DNA of 64,000 bases from Pseudomonas urmiensis (GCF_014268815.2 NZ_JABWRE020000002.1:62001-126000); one strand, 5' to 3'; positions 30,353 to 39,319 are shown, numbered from the stretch's first letter. Notes: generated from the sequence alone by a model not told the origin. Numbers and translations: made by a program.

Positions 30353-31618
30353 ATGAAGCGTCGCAGTCTGATCAAGGCTTTTACCCTCAGCGCATCGATT
30401 GCGGCGATGGGCCTTAGCTGGAGCATCCAGGCCGCCGAGACCATCAAGGTCGGCATCCTGCATTCGCTGTCCGGGACCATGGCGATTTCCGAGACCTCGC
30501 TCAAGGACATGGCCTTGATGACCATCGAGCAGATCAACGCCAAGGGCGGGGTCAATGGCAAGCTGCTCGAACCGGTGGTGGTCGACCCGGCGTCCAACTG
30601 GCCGCTGTTCGCCGAGAAGAGCCGCCAGTTGCTGACCCAGGACAAGGTGGCGGTGGTGTTCGGCTGCTGGACCTCGGTGTCGCGCAAGTCGGTGCTGCCA
30701 GTGTTCGAAGAGCTCAACGGCCTGCTGTTCTACCCGGTGCAGTACGAGGGTGAAGAGATGTCGCCGAACGTGTTCTACACCGGCGCAGCACCCAACCAGC
30801 AGGCGATCCCGGCGGTCGAGTACCTGATGAGCGAAGACGGTGGCAGCGCCCAGCGCTTCTTCCTGTTGGGCACCGACTACGTCTATCCGCGCACCACCAA
30901 CAAGATCCTGCGCGCCTTCCTGCACAGCAAAGGCGTGGCCGACAAGGACATCGAAGAGGTCTACACGCCGTTCGGCCATAGCGATTACCAGACCATCGTC
31001 GCCAACATCAAGAAGTTTTCCGCAGGCGGCAAGACGGCAGTGATCTCCACCGTCAACGGCGACTCCAACGTGCCGTTCTACAAAGAGCTGGCCAACCAGG
31101 GCCTGAAGGCGACCGACGTGCCGGTGGTGGCGTTCTCGGTCGGCGAAGAGGAACTGCGCGGCATCGACACCAAGCCATTGGTGGGGCATCTGGCGGCGTG
31201 GAACTACTTCGAGTCGGTGGATAACCCGGTCAACCAGAAGTTCGTCGCCGACTGGAAGGCCTATGCCAAGGCCAAGAACCTGCCGGGCGCTGACAAAGCC
31301 GTGACCAACGACCCGATGGAAGCCACCTACGTCGGTATCCATATGTGGGCGCAGGCGGCCGAGAAGGCCAAATCGACCGATGTCGACAAAGTGCGCGAGG
31401 CGCTGGCCGGACAGAGCTTCAAGGCACCGTCCGGTTTCACTTTGACCATGGACAAGACCAACCACCACCTGCACAAGCCAGTGATGATCGGCGAGATCCA
31501 GGATGACGGGCAGTTCAGCGTGGTCTGGGAGACCGAGCAGCCACTGCGGGCGCAGCCTTGGAGCCCGTTCATTCCGGGGAATGACAAGCGGCCAGATTAC
31601 GCCGTGAAAGGTAACTGA
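30353..31618 (+). CDS. urtA: Urea ABC transporter substrate-binding protein
   Basis: The 421-residue periplasmic protein binds urea for the UrtBCDE transporter. Its N-terminus has a twin-arginine-like motif (MKRRSLIKAFTLSAS) and a cleavage site near IQAAET. The mature part has the family blocks VGILHSLSGTMAISE, VAVVFGCWTSVSRKSVLPVFEE, LLFYPVQYEGEE and GTDYVYPRT. It follows a sigma-54-type promoter and CGGAGAG is the ribosome site. urtB starts 138 bases later beyond a REP doublet, which may favour higher urtA expression. Confidence 0.95.
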   Translation: MKRRSLIKAFTLSASIAAMGLSWSIQAAETIKVGILHSLSGTMAISETSLKDMALMTIEQINAKGGVNGKLLEPVVVDPASNWPLFAEKSRQLLTQDKVAVVFGCWTSVSRKSVLPVFEELNGLLFYPVQYEGEEMSPNVFYTGAAPNQQAIPAVEYLMSEDGGSAQRFFLLGTDYVYPRTTNKILRAFLHSKGVADKDIEEVYTPFGHSDYQTIVANIKKFSAGGKTAVISTVNGDSNVPFYKELANQGLKATDVPVVAFSVGEEELRGIDTKPLVGHLAAWNYFESVDNPVNQKFVADWKAYAKAKNLPGADKAVTNDPMEATYVGIHMWAQAAEKAKSTDVDKVREALAGQSFKAPSGFTLTMDKTNHHLHKPVMIGEIQDDGQFSVVWETEQPLRAQPWSPFIPGNDKRPDYAVKGN

Positions 31619-31641
31619 TTGGCTGTGGCCGCTACGCGGCC

Positions 31642-31727
31642 ATTCGCGGGCAAGCCCGCTCCCACAGGTAACGAGCACGTTTCGAAAACCTGTGCAATCT
31701 CCGTGGGAGCGGGCTTGCCCCGCGATG
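31642..31727. repeat. REP doublet between urtA and urtB
   Basis: ATTCGCGGGCAAGCCCGCTCCCACAGG and the inverted CGTGGGAGCGGGCTTGCCCCGCG flank about 38 bases. It lies inside the urt operon, downstream of the binding-protein gene. Confidence 0.87.
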
Positions 31728-31756
31728 AATACACCACCCTCGTCCAGGGATACCCC

Positions 31757-33244
31757 ATGTATCGACTTCTGCTCGCCCTGCTCCTGCTGCTGCCCCTGGC
31801 AACCCAGGCCAGCGAAGGCGAATTTTTCCTCAGCGCCAAACCCGCTGAGCAGGCGCGCCTGCTCCAGGACTGGGCGGCGCAGCCAGACCCCACTCGGCTG
31901 GCCCTGCTCAGCTCGCTCAAGCAAGGCCGCATCGCGCCCGACGACACCCGCAAAGTGCGCCTGAACAACCGCTTGCGTGGGCTGATCGGCAACGCTTTGG
32001 CCAGCCACCAACTGTTCAGCGACGATGCCAGCGTGCGCCTGGCCGCTGCCAGCGAGCTGCAACGCAGCGCCCAACCAGCGCAAATGGCCTTTCTCGACCG
32101 ACGCTTCGCCAGCGAACAGGACGCCGCCGTGCACGCCGCCCTCGGCCTGGCCCTGGCCAACCTGCAACTGGGCGCCAGCGAACCGGCCGTACGCCTGGCG
32201 GCGGTGCGCTTGCTCGGTGAAACCGGCGACCCCTTGGCCCGCACGCGCCTGGAGGCGCTGCTGCAGCCTGGCGCCGAAAACGATGCGGCCGTACGCACCG
32301 CGGCTGAAACCAGCCTGGCCCAGGTCAAACGCAAGTTGCTGATCGGCGAGCTGCTCGGCCAGGCCTTCAGCGGCCTGTCGCTAGGTTCGATCCTGTTGCT
32401 CGCGGCACTGGGCCTGGCGATCACCTTCGGCCTGCTCGGGGTGATCAACATGGCCCATGGCGAGATGCTCATGCTCGGCGCCTACAGCACCTACATGGTC
32501 CAGGTGCTGCTGCAGCGCTACCTGCCCGGGGCCATCGAGTTCTACCCGCTGATCGCCCTGCCTGTGGCCTTCGCCGTCAGTGCCGGGGTCGGCATGGCGC
32601 TGGAGCGCACGGTGATCCGCCATCTGTATGGCCGGCCGCTGGAAACCCTGCTGGCGACCTGGGGCATCAGCTTGATCCTGATCCAGGCGATCCGCCTGCT
32701 GTTCGGCGCGCAGAACGTCGAAGTGGCCAACCCGGCCTGGCTGTCGGGCGGCATCCAGGTGCTGCCCAACCTGGTCTTGCCCTATAACCGCCTGGTGATC
32801 ATCGGCTTCGCTCTGGCTGTGGTGCTGCTGACCTGGCTGCTGCTCAATCGCACCCGTCTGGGCCTTAACGTGCGTGCGGTGACCCAAAACCGCAACATGG
32901 CCGCCTGCTGCGGCGTCTCCACAGGCCGGGTAGACATGCTCGCCTTCGGCCTCGGCTCGGGGATCGCTGGCCTTGGTGGGGTGGCCCTGAGCCAGGTCGG
33001 CAACGTCGGCCCGGATCTTGGCCAGAGCTACATCATCGACTCGTTCCTGGTGGTGGTGCTCGGCGGTGTCGGGCAACTCGCCGGTAGCCTGTGGGCCGCG
33101 TTTGGCTTGGGCATCGCCAACAAATTGCTGGAGCCGCAGATGGGTGCGGTACTGGGCAAAATCCTCATCCTTGCGCTGATCATCCTGTTCATCCAGAAGC
33201 GTCCGCAAGGCCTGTTCGCCCTCAAGGGACGGGTAATCGACTGA
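31757..33244 (+). CDS. urtB: Urea ABC transporter permease UrtB
   Basis: The 495-residue protein has a signal peptide (LLLALLLLLPLATQA) and a soluble periplasmic region to about residue 195. That region is rich in alanine-leucine helices reminiscent of HEAT repeats, the extension typical of UrtB. A LivH-type permease follows, with GVINMAHGEMLMLGAYSTYM and NRLVIIGFALAVVLL. The EAA-like loop region lies near RNMAACCGVSTGRVDMLAFG. I chose the ATG at 31757; the open frame upstream crosses the REP doublet. The stop overlaps a following ATG (TGATG). Confidence 0.94.
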   Translation: MYRLLLALLLLLPLATQASEGEFFLSAKPAEQARLLQDWAAQPDPTRLALLSSLKQGRIAPDDTRKVRLNNRLRGLIGNALASHQLFSDDASVRLAAASELQRSAQPAQMAFLDRRFASEQDAAVHAALGLALANLQLGASEPAVRLAAVRLLGETGDPLARTRLEALLQPGAENDAAVRTAAETSLAQVKRKLLIGELLGQAFSGLSLGSILLLAALGLAITFGLLGVINMAHGEMLMLGAYSTYMVQVLLQRYLPGAIEFYPLIALPVAFAVSAGVGMALERTVIRHLYGRPLETLLATWGISLILIQAIRLLFGAQNVEVANPAWLSGGIQVLPNLVLPYNRLVIIGFALAVVLLTWLLLNRTRLGLNVRAVTQNRNMAACCGVSTGRVDMLAFGLGSGIAGLGGVALSQVGNVGPDLGQSYIIDSFLVVVLGGVGQLAGSLWAAFGLGIANKLLEPQMGAVLGKILILALIILFIQKRPQGLFALKGRVID

Positions 33245-33290
33245 TGAACCGCTGGCTATCGGCATCGCCGTCGTCCTGCTGTTGCTGGCC
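33244..33290 (+). other. urtC: Apparent single-base loss at the 5' end of urtC
   Basis: The ATG at 33244 overlaps the urtB stop (TGATG), as expected for the urtC start, but its frame reads NRWLSASPSSCCCWPC and never joins UrtC. The frame one base back reads EPLAIGIAVVLLLLALPLLSLL, a normal first membrane helix, and joins the rest of UrtC, but it has no ATG or GTG. Adding one base near 33249-33252 (for example a second G in CCGCTGG) would give MNRLAIGIAVVLLLLALP. This is either a real frameshift or a sequencing error. Confidence 0.7.
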
Positions 33291-34277
33291 CTGCCGCTGC
33301 TGTCGCTGCTGCCGGCAGATCACCCGCTGCAGGTATCGGCCTATACCCTGACGCTGGTCGGCAAGATCCTCTGCTACGCCATCGTCGCCCTGGCCCTGGA
33401 CCTGGTCTGGGGCTACGCCGGGCTGCTGTCGCTCGGCCATGGGCTGTTCTTCGCCCTGGGCGGCTACGCCATGGGCATGTACCTGATGCGCCAGGCCGCC
33501 GGCGATAGCCTGCCGGGCTTCATGATCTTCCTGTCGTGGACCGAGCTGCCCTGGTACTGGGCCGGCACCCAGCACTTCGCCTGGGCCATGTGCCTGGTGG
33601 TGCTGGCGCCGGGCCTGCTGGCGCTGGTGTTTGGTTGGTTCGCCTTCCGCTCGCGGATCAAGGGCGTGTACTTCTCGATCATGACCCAGGCGCTGACGTT
33701 CGCCGGCATGCTGCTGTTCTTCCGTAACGAGACCGGCTTTGGCGGCAACAACGGCTTTACCAGCTTTCGCACCATCCTGGGCTTCGATATCGCCGCGCAA
33801 GGCACCCGGGCGGTGTTGTTCCTGCTCACGGTCGGCTTGTTGCTGGCGAGCTTGTTCCTGTGCTGGCGGCTGACCGTGAGCAAGTTTGGCCGGCTGCTTA
33901 CCGCGCTGCGTGATGCGGAAAACCGGCTGATGTTCTGCGGCTACGACCCGCGCGGCTTCAAGCTGCTGGTGTGGGTGCTCAGCGCCGTCCTGTGTGGCCT
34001 GGCCGGGGCGTTGTACGTGCCGCAGGTGGGCATCATCAACCCCAGCGAGATGTCGCCGACCAACTCCATCGAAGCCGCAGTGTGGGTCGCGTTGGGCGGG
34101 CGTGGCACGCTGATCGGGCCGCTACTCGGCGCCGGTCTGGTCAATGGCATGAAGAGTTGGTTCACCGTGGCCTTCCCGGAGTTCTGGCTGTTCTTCCTCG
34201 GTGCGCTGTTCATTGTCGTCACCCTCTACCTGCCCAAGGGTGTGGTCGGCCTGTTGAAGAAAAGGAGCCAGCCATGA
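33282..34277 (+). CDS. urtC: Urea ABC transporter permease UrtC (start disrupted)
   Basis: This LivM-type permease forms the urea channel with UrtB. Visible family blocks are LALDLVWGYAGLLSLGHGLFFALGGY, FAFRSRIKGVYFSIMTQALT, FCGYDPRGFKLLVWVLSAVLCGLAGALY and WVALGGRGTLIGPLLGAG. The coordinates give the longest frame from a usable codon (TTG at 33282, 331 residues). That start cuts into the first membrane helix and has no ribosome site. The natural start is probably the ATG at 33244 with a lost base in between. The stop overlaps urtD as ATGA. Confidence 0.85.
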   Translation: MLALPLLSLLPADHPLQVSAYTLTLVGKILCYAIVALALDLVWGYAGLLSLGHGLFFALGGYAMGMYLMRQAAGDSLPGFMIFLSWTELPWYWAGTQHFAWAMCLVVLAPGLLALVFGWFAFRSRIKGVYFSIMTQALTFAGMLLFFRNETGFGGNNGFTSFRTILGFDIAAQGTRAVLFLLTVGLLLASLFLCWRLTVSKFGRLLTALRDAENRLMFCGYDPRGFKLLVWVLSAVLCGLAGALYVPQVGIINPSEMSPTNSIEAAVWVALGGRGTLIGPLLGAGLVNGMKSWFTVAFPEFWLFFLGALFIVVTLYLPKGVVGLLKKRSQP

Positions 34278-35131
34278 AAGGCGTGCCCCCGGTACACCCC
34301 GAGTTCATGCTCGAACCGGTGTTCGATCAGTTAGGTGCTGGCCGCGATGCCATCGGCCTTGGCCAGCGCCGCGGCAAAGGCCTGGAGGTGCGCCACGGCA
34401 CTGTGTTGAGCCTGGAAGACATCAGCGTCAGTTTCGATGGTTTCAAGGCGCTCAATGCACTGAACCTGTACATCGGGGTCGGCGAGCTGCGCTGCATCAT
34501 CGGCCCTAACGGCGCCGGCAAGACCACCCTGATGGACGTGATCACCGGCAAGACCCGGCCGGATACCGGCACGGCGTTCTTCGGCGACACCCTCGACCTG
34601 ACCCGCATGAGCGAGTACCAGATTGCCCAGGCCGGGATTGGCCGTAAGTTCCAGAAACCCACCGTGTTCGAAGCGCTGACGGTTTACGAAAATCTCGAGC
34701 TGGCGCTGAAAACCGACAAGTCGGTGTGGGCCAGCCTGGCTGCGCGGCTGTCGGGCGAGCAGCGACAGCGCATCGACGAGGTGCTCAGCACCGTGCGCCT
34801 GCTGCCGCTGGCTGCGCGCCAGGCCGGGCTGTTGTCGCATGGGCAGAAGCAGTTTCTCGAGATCGGCATGCTGCTGGTGCAGGAGCCGCAGCTGTTGCTG
34901 CTCGACGAACCGGTGGCGGGCATGACCGATGCCGAGACCGAATTCACTGCCGAGCTGTTCAAAGGCCTGGCCGGCAAGCATTCGCTGATGGTGGTGGAGC
35001 ATGACATGGGCTTTGTCGGCAGCATTGCCGACCATGTCACCGTGCTGCACCAGGGCAGTGTGCTGGCCGAAGGATCGCTGGAACAGGTGCAGGCGGATGA
35101 ACGGGTGATCGAGGTTTATCTAGGCCGCTGA
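34274..35131 (+). CDS. urtD: Urea ABC transporter ATP-binding protein UrtD
   Basis: The 285-residue ATPase has the Walker A motif GPNGAGKTT near residue 77 and the signature LLSHGQKQFLEIGMLL. The Walker B LLLLDEPVAGM and the switch histidine region LMVVEHDMGFV follow. It resembles LivG with an N-terminal extension of about 45 residues, normal for UrtD. I chose the ATG at 34274, which overlaps the urtC stop (ATGA) and has AAAGGAG upstream. The frame is open further upstream inside urtC. Confidence 0.95.
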   Translation: MKGVPPVHPEFMLEPVFDQLGAGRDAIGLGQRRGKGLEVRHGTVLSLEDISVSFDGFKALNALNLYIGVGELRCIIGPNGAGKTTLMDVITGKTRPDTGTAFFGDTLDLTRMSEYQIAQAGIGRKFQKPTVFEALTVYENLELALKTDKSVWASLAARLSGEQRQRIDEVLSTVRLLPLAARQAGLLSHGQKQFLEIGMLLVQEPQLLLLDEPVAGMTDAETEFTAELFKGLAGKHSLMVVEHDMGFVGSIADHVTVLHQGSVLAEGSLEQVQADERVIEVYLGR

Positions 35132-35148
35132 AGCCGTTCATTTTCATT

Positions 35149-35223
35149 ACGTGGGAGCGGGCTTGCCCCGCGATGGCGGTAGTGGATTCACCGTCGCTGT
35201 CGCGGGGCAGACCCGCTCCCACG
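35149..35223. repeat. REP doublet between urtD and urtE
   Basis: ACGTGGGAGCGGGCTTGCC and its inverted copy with one changed base (GGGGCAGACCCGCTCCCACG) flank about 20 bases. It is the second REP doublet inside the urt operon. Confidence 0.87.
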
Positions 35224-35241
35224 GACATCAAGGGACTACTC

Positions 35242-35940
35242 ATGCTGAAAATCGACACCCTGCACCAGTACTACGGCGGCAGCCACATCCTGCGCGGCCT
35301 GTCGTTCGAGGCCAAGATCGGTGAAGTCACCTGCCTGCTCGGGCGCAACGGGGTGGGCAAGACCACCCTGCTGCGCTGCCTGATGGGCCTGGTCCCGGCA
35401 CGCGAAGGCAGCGTGCACTGGGAAGACAAAGCCATCACCAATCTCAAGCCACAACAACGGGTCCACGCCGGCATCGCCTACGTGCCCCAGGGCCGCGAGA
35501 TCTTCCCGCGCCTGAGCGTCGAGGAAAACCTGCTGATGGGCCTGTCGCGCTTTCCGGCGCGCGAAGCCCGCGAGGTGCCGGCGTTCATCTACGAGCTGTT
35601 CCCGGTGCTGGAGCAGATGAAGCAACGCCGCGGCGGCGACCTCTCCGGTGGTCAGCAGCAACAGTTGGCCATCGGCCGCGCCCTGGCCAGCCGTCCGCGG
35701 CTGCTGATCCTCGACGAACCGACCGAGGGCATCCAGCCGTCGGTGATCAAGGAGATTGGCGCGGTGATCCGCACGCTGGCCGACCGTGGCGACATGGCCA
35801 TTTTACTTGTCGAGCAGTTCTACGATTTTGCCGCCGAGCTTGCCGACCACTACCTGGTCATGGCCCGTGGCGAGATCATCCAGCAGGGGCGTGGGGAAAA
35901 CATGCAGGCCGAAGGTGTGCGCGGGCTGGTAACCATTTAA
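35242..35940 (+). CDS. urtE: Urea ABC transporter ATP-binding protein UrtE
   Basis: The 232-residue LivF-like ATPase has Walker A GRNGVGKTT near residue 35 and signature LSGGQQQQLAIGRALAS. Walker B LLILDEPTEGIQPSV and ILLVEQFYDFAAEL follow. LHQYYGGSHILRGLSFEA at the start is typical of UrtE. The ATG at 35242 has AAGGGA seven bases before it; the open frame further upstream crosses a REP doublet. It completes the urtABCDE transporter. Confidence 0.95.
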   Translation: MLKIDTLHQYYGGSHILRGLSFEAKIGEVTCLLGRNGVGKTTLLRCLMGLVPAREGSVHWEDKAITNLKPQQRVHAGIAYVPQGREIFPRLSVEENLLMGLSRFPAREAREVPAFIYELFPVLEQMKQRRGGDLSGGQQQQLAIGRALASRPRLLILDEPTEGIQPSVIKEIGAVIRTLADRGDMAILLVEQFYDFAAELADHYLVMARGEIIQQGRGENMQAEGVRGLVTI

Positions 35941-35972
35941 TCTGCACCCACTTCCCCTGCGAGACGCTTGTC

Positions 35973-36488
35973 ATGAGTTACGAGATCCGCGATGCCCTGC
36001 CAGGCGATGTGCCGGGCATCCTCGACATCTACAACGATGCCGTGCGCAACACCACGGCGATCTGGAACGAAACCCCGGTCGACCTGGCCAACCGCCAAGC
36101 CTGGTTTGCGGCGCGGGCGCAGCAGGGCTATCCGATCCTGGTGGCGGTGGATGCCAGTGGCGTGCTGGGTTATGCGTCGTTTGGCGACTGGCGGCCGTTC
36201 GAGGGGTTTCGCTACACCGTCGAGCATTCGGTGTACGTGCGCGATGATCAGCGCGGCAAGGGCCTGGGCCCGGTGCTGATGCAGGCACTGCTGGAACGGG
36301 CCCGGGCGTGTGGCAAGCATGTGATGGTGGCCGCGATCGAGAGTGGCAATGCGGCGTCGGTGCGCCTGCATGAGCGGCTGGGGTTCGTGGTCACCGGGCA
36401 GATGGCGCAGGTGGGGGTGAAGTTTGGCCGCTGGCTGGATTTGACCTTCATGCAGCTGGTGTTGAACCCCGGCGCACAGCCACAGTAG
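35973..36488 (+). CDS. GNAT acetyltransferase, phosphinothricin/methionine sulfoximine type
   Basis: The 171-residue protein belongs to the Bar/PAT subgroup of GNAT enzymes: YNDAVRNTTAIWNETPVDLANRQAWF near the start, EHSVYVRDDQRGKGLGPVLMQAL as the acetyl-CoA motif at about residues 90-110, and SVRLHERLGFVVTGQM. In P. aeruginosa the homologue beside the urease genes acetylates methionine sulfoximine and sulfone. Here it follows urtE by 32 bases and may share its transcript. Urease genes are not in the window. The true substrate is unproven. Confidence 0.85.
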   Translation: MSYEIRDALPGDVPGILDIYNDAVRNTTAIWNETPVDLANRQAWFAARAQQGYPILVAVDASGVLGYASFGDWRPFEGFRYTVEHSVYVRDDQRGKGLGPVLMQALLERARACGKHVMVAAIESGNAASVRLHERLGFVVTGQMAQVGVKFGRWLDLTFMQLVLNPGAQPQ

Positions 36489-36494
36489 TCGCGT

Positions 36495-36570
36495 ACGTGG
36501 GAGCGGGCTTGCCCCGCGATAGCAGCAGTGCAATTACCCTCGCTATCGCGGGGCAAGCCCGCTCCCACGT
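36495..36570. repeat. REP doublet after the GNAT gene
   Basis: ACGTGGGAGCGGGCTTGCC and its perfect inverted copy are separated by about 20 bases. It fills the space between the convergent acetyltransferase and cbpM genes, where it could act as a two-way barrier. Confidence 0.9.
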
Positions 36571-36584
36571 GATACCAGATGTTT

Positions 36585-36890
36585 CTACAGCTGGGTGAAA
36601 CGCCCCAGGCGCTGCCGGAGCATGCTGTTCTCACTGCGCAGATGCTGCACTTCTTCAAGCAGCTCCAGCGCCAGCGCTACGCCTTCCCACTCCAGCTCAA
36701 GCTGATCATGCAGCTTCACCGCACGCTTGACCGTCACCGGCGCGCGGTCGTCGAACAGCCAGTCTTCAGGCGTTCGCCCTGAAGGTTCAACAATCCCATG
36801 TTCGACGATTTCGATCACACAGTCGGCCGAAAGGTTGGCTTCCTGACAGAGGGTACGCATGTCCAGTTGAACGATCAGGGTGCTGCTCAT
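36585..36890 (-). CDS. cbpM: Chaperone modulator CbpM
   Basis: The 101-residue protein is the partner that inhibits the DnaJ-like CbpA. It has a MerR-like N-terminal half (LCQEANLSADCVIEIVEHGIVEP), then VKRAVKLHDQLELEWEGVALALELLEEV, and a short coiled coil with LRSENSMLRQRL at the end. I chose the ATG at 36890, with GGAG nine bases upstream. An in-frame TTG two codons earlier overlaps the cbpA stop. cbpA lies directly upstream, so the two are co-transcribed. Confidence 0.92.
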   Translation of the reverse strand: MSSTLIVQLDMRTLCQEANLSADCVIEIVEHGIVEPSGRTPEDWLFDDRAPVTVKRAVKLHDQLELEWEGVALALELLEEVQHLRSENSMLRQRLGRFTQL

Positions 36891-36892
36891 GA

Positions 36893-37858
36893 TCAACTAC
36901 TCCATTGTGTCCTCGGATTGAACGCGGCTTTCTCGGACAGCTTGCTCCACAATTCGCGGGTCTCGGCATCCGACTGGGTCGGCATGACCACCTTGAGCTG
37001 GGCATACAAGTCACCGCGCTCGCCGTGCTTGGTCGCCAGGCCCCGGCCCTTGATCCGCAGGCGCTGGCCGCTCTGGCTGTCGGGGCGGATGGTCAGGTTG
37101 ATCTTGCCGCTCAGGGTCGGCACTTCAACCTTGGCACCCAGCGCAGCCTCCCACGGCGCCAGCGGCACGGTGATGATCAGGTCATGACCTTCGACATCGA
37201 ACAGCGGGTGCGGTGCCATGCGAATGGTCAGGAACAAGTCGCCATTGGCGCCGCCGCCGACACCGGGCGCGCCTTGGCCTTTGAGGCGGATACGCTCGCC
37301 GTCGGCAACACCAGCTGGAATCTTGACGTTGAGGGTCTTGGTGGTGAACCCGGTACGCTGGCCGGCGCCATTGGTCTGCGGGACCTGGAAGCTGATCTGC
37401 TTGGACTCGTTATTCAGCGTCTCTTCAAGAAAGACTGCCAGCTCCAGTTCCACGTCCTGCCCTCGCCTGCCCGCGCTACGTTGTTGTTGCTGCTGGCCAC
37501 GACCGAACGGGCTGCCACTCCGGGCGCCGAAGATCGAGCTGAAGAAATCCGAGAAATCGCCGCCTTCGAAGCCACCGCCAGCACCCGCACCACCCCGGCT
37601 CTGCCAGCCAGGGGGTGCCTGGAACGGCCGGCCATGTTGGCCGCCATACTTGCGGATCTCGTCGAATTCGGCGCGTTTCTGCGCGTCGCCGAGCACTTCG
37701 TAGGCCTCGTTGGCCTCTTTGAACTTGTCCTCGGCGTCGCGCTCCTTGCTGACATCGGGGTGATACTTGCGCGCCAGCTTGCGGTACGCGGCCTTGATCG
37801 CCTTGTCGTCCGCGGTGGGCTCTACGCCGAGTATCTTGTAATAGTCTTTGAAGTCCAT
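36893..37858 (-). CDS. cbpA: Curved DNA-binding protein / DnaJ-class co-chaperone CbpA
   Basis: The 321-residue protein starts with a J domain (residues 1-70 or so) containing the HPD motif in [11 protein letters not shown], which stimulates Hsp70 ATPase. A glycine-rich linker rich in F, G and S follows, then two C-terminal substrate-binding domains ([21 protein letters not shown] and [19 protein letters not shown]). It lacks the DnaJ zinc-finger cysteines, which separates CbpA from DnaJ. An Hsp70-like gene lies divergently 163 bases away. Confidence 0.95.
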   Translation of the reverse strand: MDFKDYYKILGVEPTADDKAIKAAYRKLARKYHPDVSKERDAEDKFKEANEAYEVLGDAQKRAEFDEIRKYGGQHGRPFQAPPGWQSRGGAGAGGGFEGGDFSDFFSSIFGARSGSPFGRGQQQQQRSAGRRGQDVELELAVFLEETLNNESKQISFQVPQTNGAGQRTGFTTKTLNVKIPAGVADGERIRLKGQGAPGVGGGANGDLFLTIRMAPHPLFDVEGHDLIITVPLAPWEAALGAKVEVPTLSGKINLTIRPDSQSGQRLRIKGRGLATKHGERGDLYAQLKVVMPTQSDAETRELWSKLSEKAAFNPRTQWSS

Positions 37859-38021
37859 CTATGGATCACCAATGAGAAATTGCACGTTGCTTCTGAAGAT
37901 AGGGGTCAAGCATAGCCTTTCAAGGGCAGCTTGGGGTTGCTCGAGAGCAGACGACTGGTCTTGATTCTGCTGGCCACTGGCATAAACTGCGCGGCCGTTT
38001 TGCCTCCGGAAGCTATTTTTC

Positions 38022-39293
38022 ATGTCCGACGTATCCCCGGCCCGCGCCCTGGGCATCGACTTTGGTACCTCCAACTCCACGGTCGGCTGGCACCGCCCAG
38101 GTGCCGAATCGCTGATCGCCCTGGAAGAAGGCAAGATCACCTTGCCCTCGGTGGTCTTCTTCAATATCGAGGAGCGTCGCCCGGTATACGGCCGCCTGGC
38201 CCTGCACGAGTACCTGGAAGGCTACGAAGGGCGCTTGATGCGCTCGCTCAAGAGCCTGCTCGGCTCCAAGCTGATCAAGCATGACACCAGCGTGCTCGGC
38301 ACTGCGCTGCCGTTCAAGGACCTGCTGGGGATGTTCATCGGCGAGCTGAAAAAGCGTGCCGAGGCCGCTGCCGGCCGCGAGTTCGAGCAGGTGGTACTGG
38401 GCCGTCCGGTGTTCTTCGTCGATGAAGACCCGGCTGCCGACCAGGAGGCCGAGGACACCCTGGCCGACGTCGCGCGCAAGATCGGCTTCAAGGACGTGTC
38501 GTTCCAGTACGAGCCGATCGCCGCGGCCTTCGACTATGAGTCGGGCATCGACCGCGAAGAGCTGGTGCTGATCGTCGACATCGGCGGGGGTACTTCCGAC
38601 TTCTCGCTGATCCGCCTGTCGCCGGAACGTCATCTGCTGGATGAGCGCCAGAGCGACATCCTCGCCACTGGCGGTGTGCACATCGGCGGGACCGACTTCG
38701 ACAAACAGCTCAGCCTGCAGGGCGTGATGCCGTTGTTTGGTTATGGCAGCCGGATGAAGAGCGGCGCCCTGATGCCGACCAGCTACCACCTGAACCTGGC
38801 GACCTGGCACACCATCAACTCGGTGTACTCGCAGAAATCGCAGCTGGCGTTGGGCAGCATGCGCTATGACATCGAAGACGCGCTGGGTATCGACCGCCTG
38901 TTCAAGGTCATCGAGCAGCGTGCCGGGCACTGGCTGGCCATGGAAGTGGAAGCCAGCAAGATCGAACTGACCGAGCAGCCGAGCCGGCGCATCGACATGC
39001 GTCGGATCGAGCCAGAGCTGGGTGTGGAGCTGACCCGGGCAGTGTTCGAGGAGGCCATCGACGGTTTGCTGGAGCGGGTACGCGGCAGTGTCAGCGAGTT
39101 GCTGAACAAGGCCGGGGTCACTGAGAGCCAGGTGGATACGGTGTTCTTTACCGGTGGTTCGAGCGGGATCCCGGCGCTGCGCAACAGCGTGGCGGCGATG
39201 CTGCCCAATGCCCGGCATGTCGAAGGCAATATCTTTGGCAGCATTGGTAGTGGTCTGGCGATCGAGGCGCGCAAGCGCTACGGAACTGTCTGA
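38022..39293 (+). CDS. Hsp70-family protein, YegD-like
   Basis: The 423-residue protein contains an actin-like ATPase domain with the Hsp70 phosphate motifs GIDFGTSNSTVGW near residue 11, VLIVDIGGGTSDFSLI near residue 183 and FFTGGSSGIPALRN near residue 377. It lacks the DnaK substrate-binding domain, ending at RKRYGTV, so it resembles E. coli YegD. The client is unknown. It is divergent from cbpA-cbpM, suggesting a local chaperone module. Confidence 0.9.
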   Translation: MSDVSPARALGIDFGTSNSTVGWHRPGAESLIALEEGKITLPSVVFFNIEERRPVYGRLALHEYLEGYEGRLMRSLKSLLGSKLIKHDTSVLGTALPFKDLLGMFIGELKKRAEAAAGREFEQVVLGRPVFFVDEDPAADQEAEDTLADVARKIGFKDVSFQYEPIAAAFDYESGIDREELVLIVDIGGGTSDFSLIRLSPERHLLDERQSDILATGGVHIGGTDFDKQLSLQGVMPLFGYGSRMKSGALMPTSYHLNLATWHTINSVYSQKSQLALGSMRYDIEDALGIDRLFKVIEQRAGHWLAMEVEASKIELTEQPSRRIDMRRIEPELGVELTRAVFEEAIDGLLERVRGSVSELLNKAGVTESQVDTVFFTGGSSGIPALRNSVAAMLPNARHVEGNIFGSIGSGLAIEARKRYGTV

Positions 39294-39319
39294 GTCATTT
39301 CGCCAGTCTGTCCCGGCCT

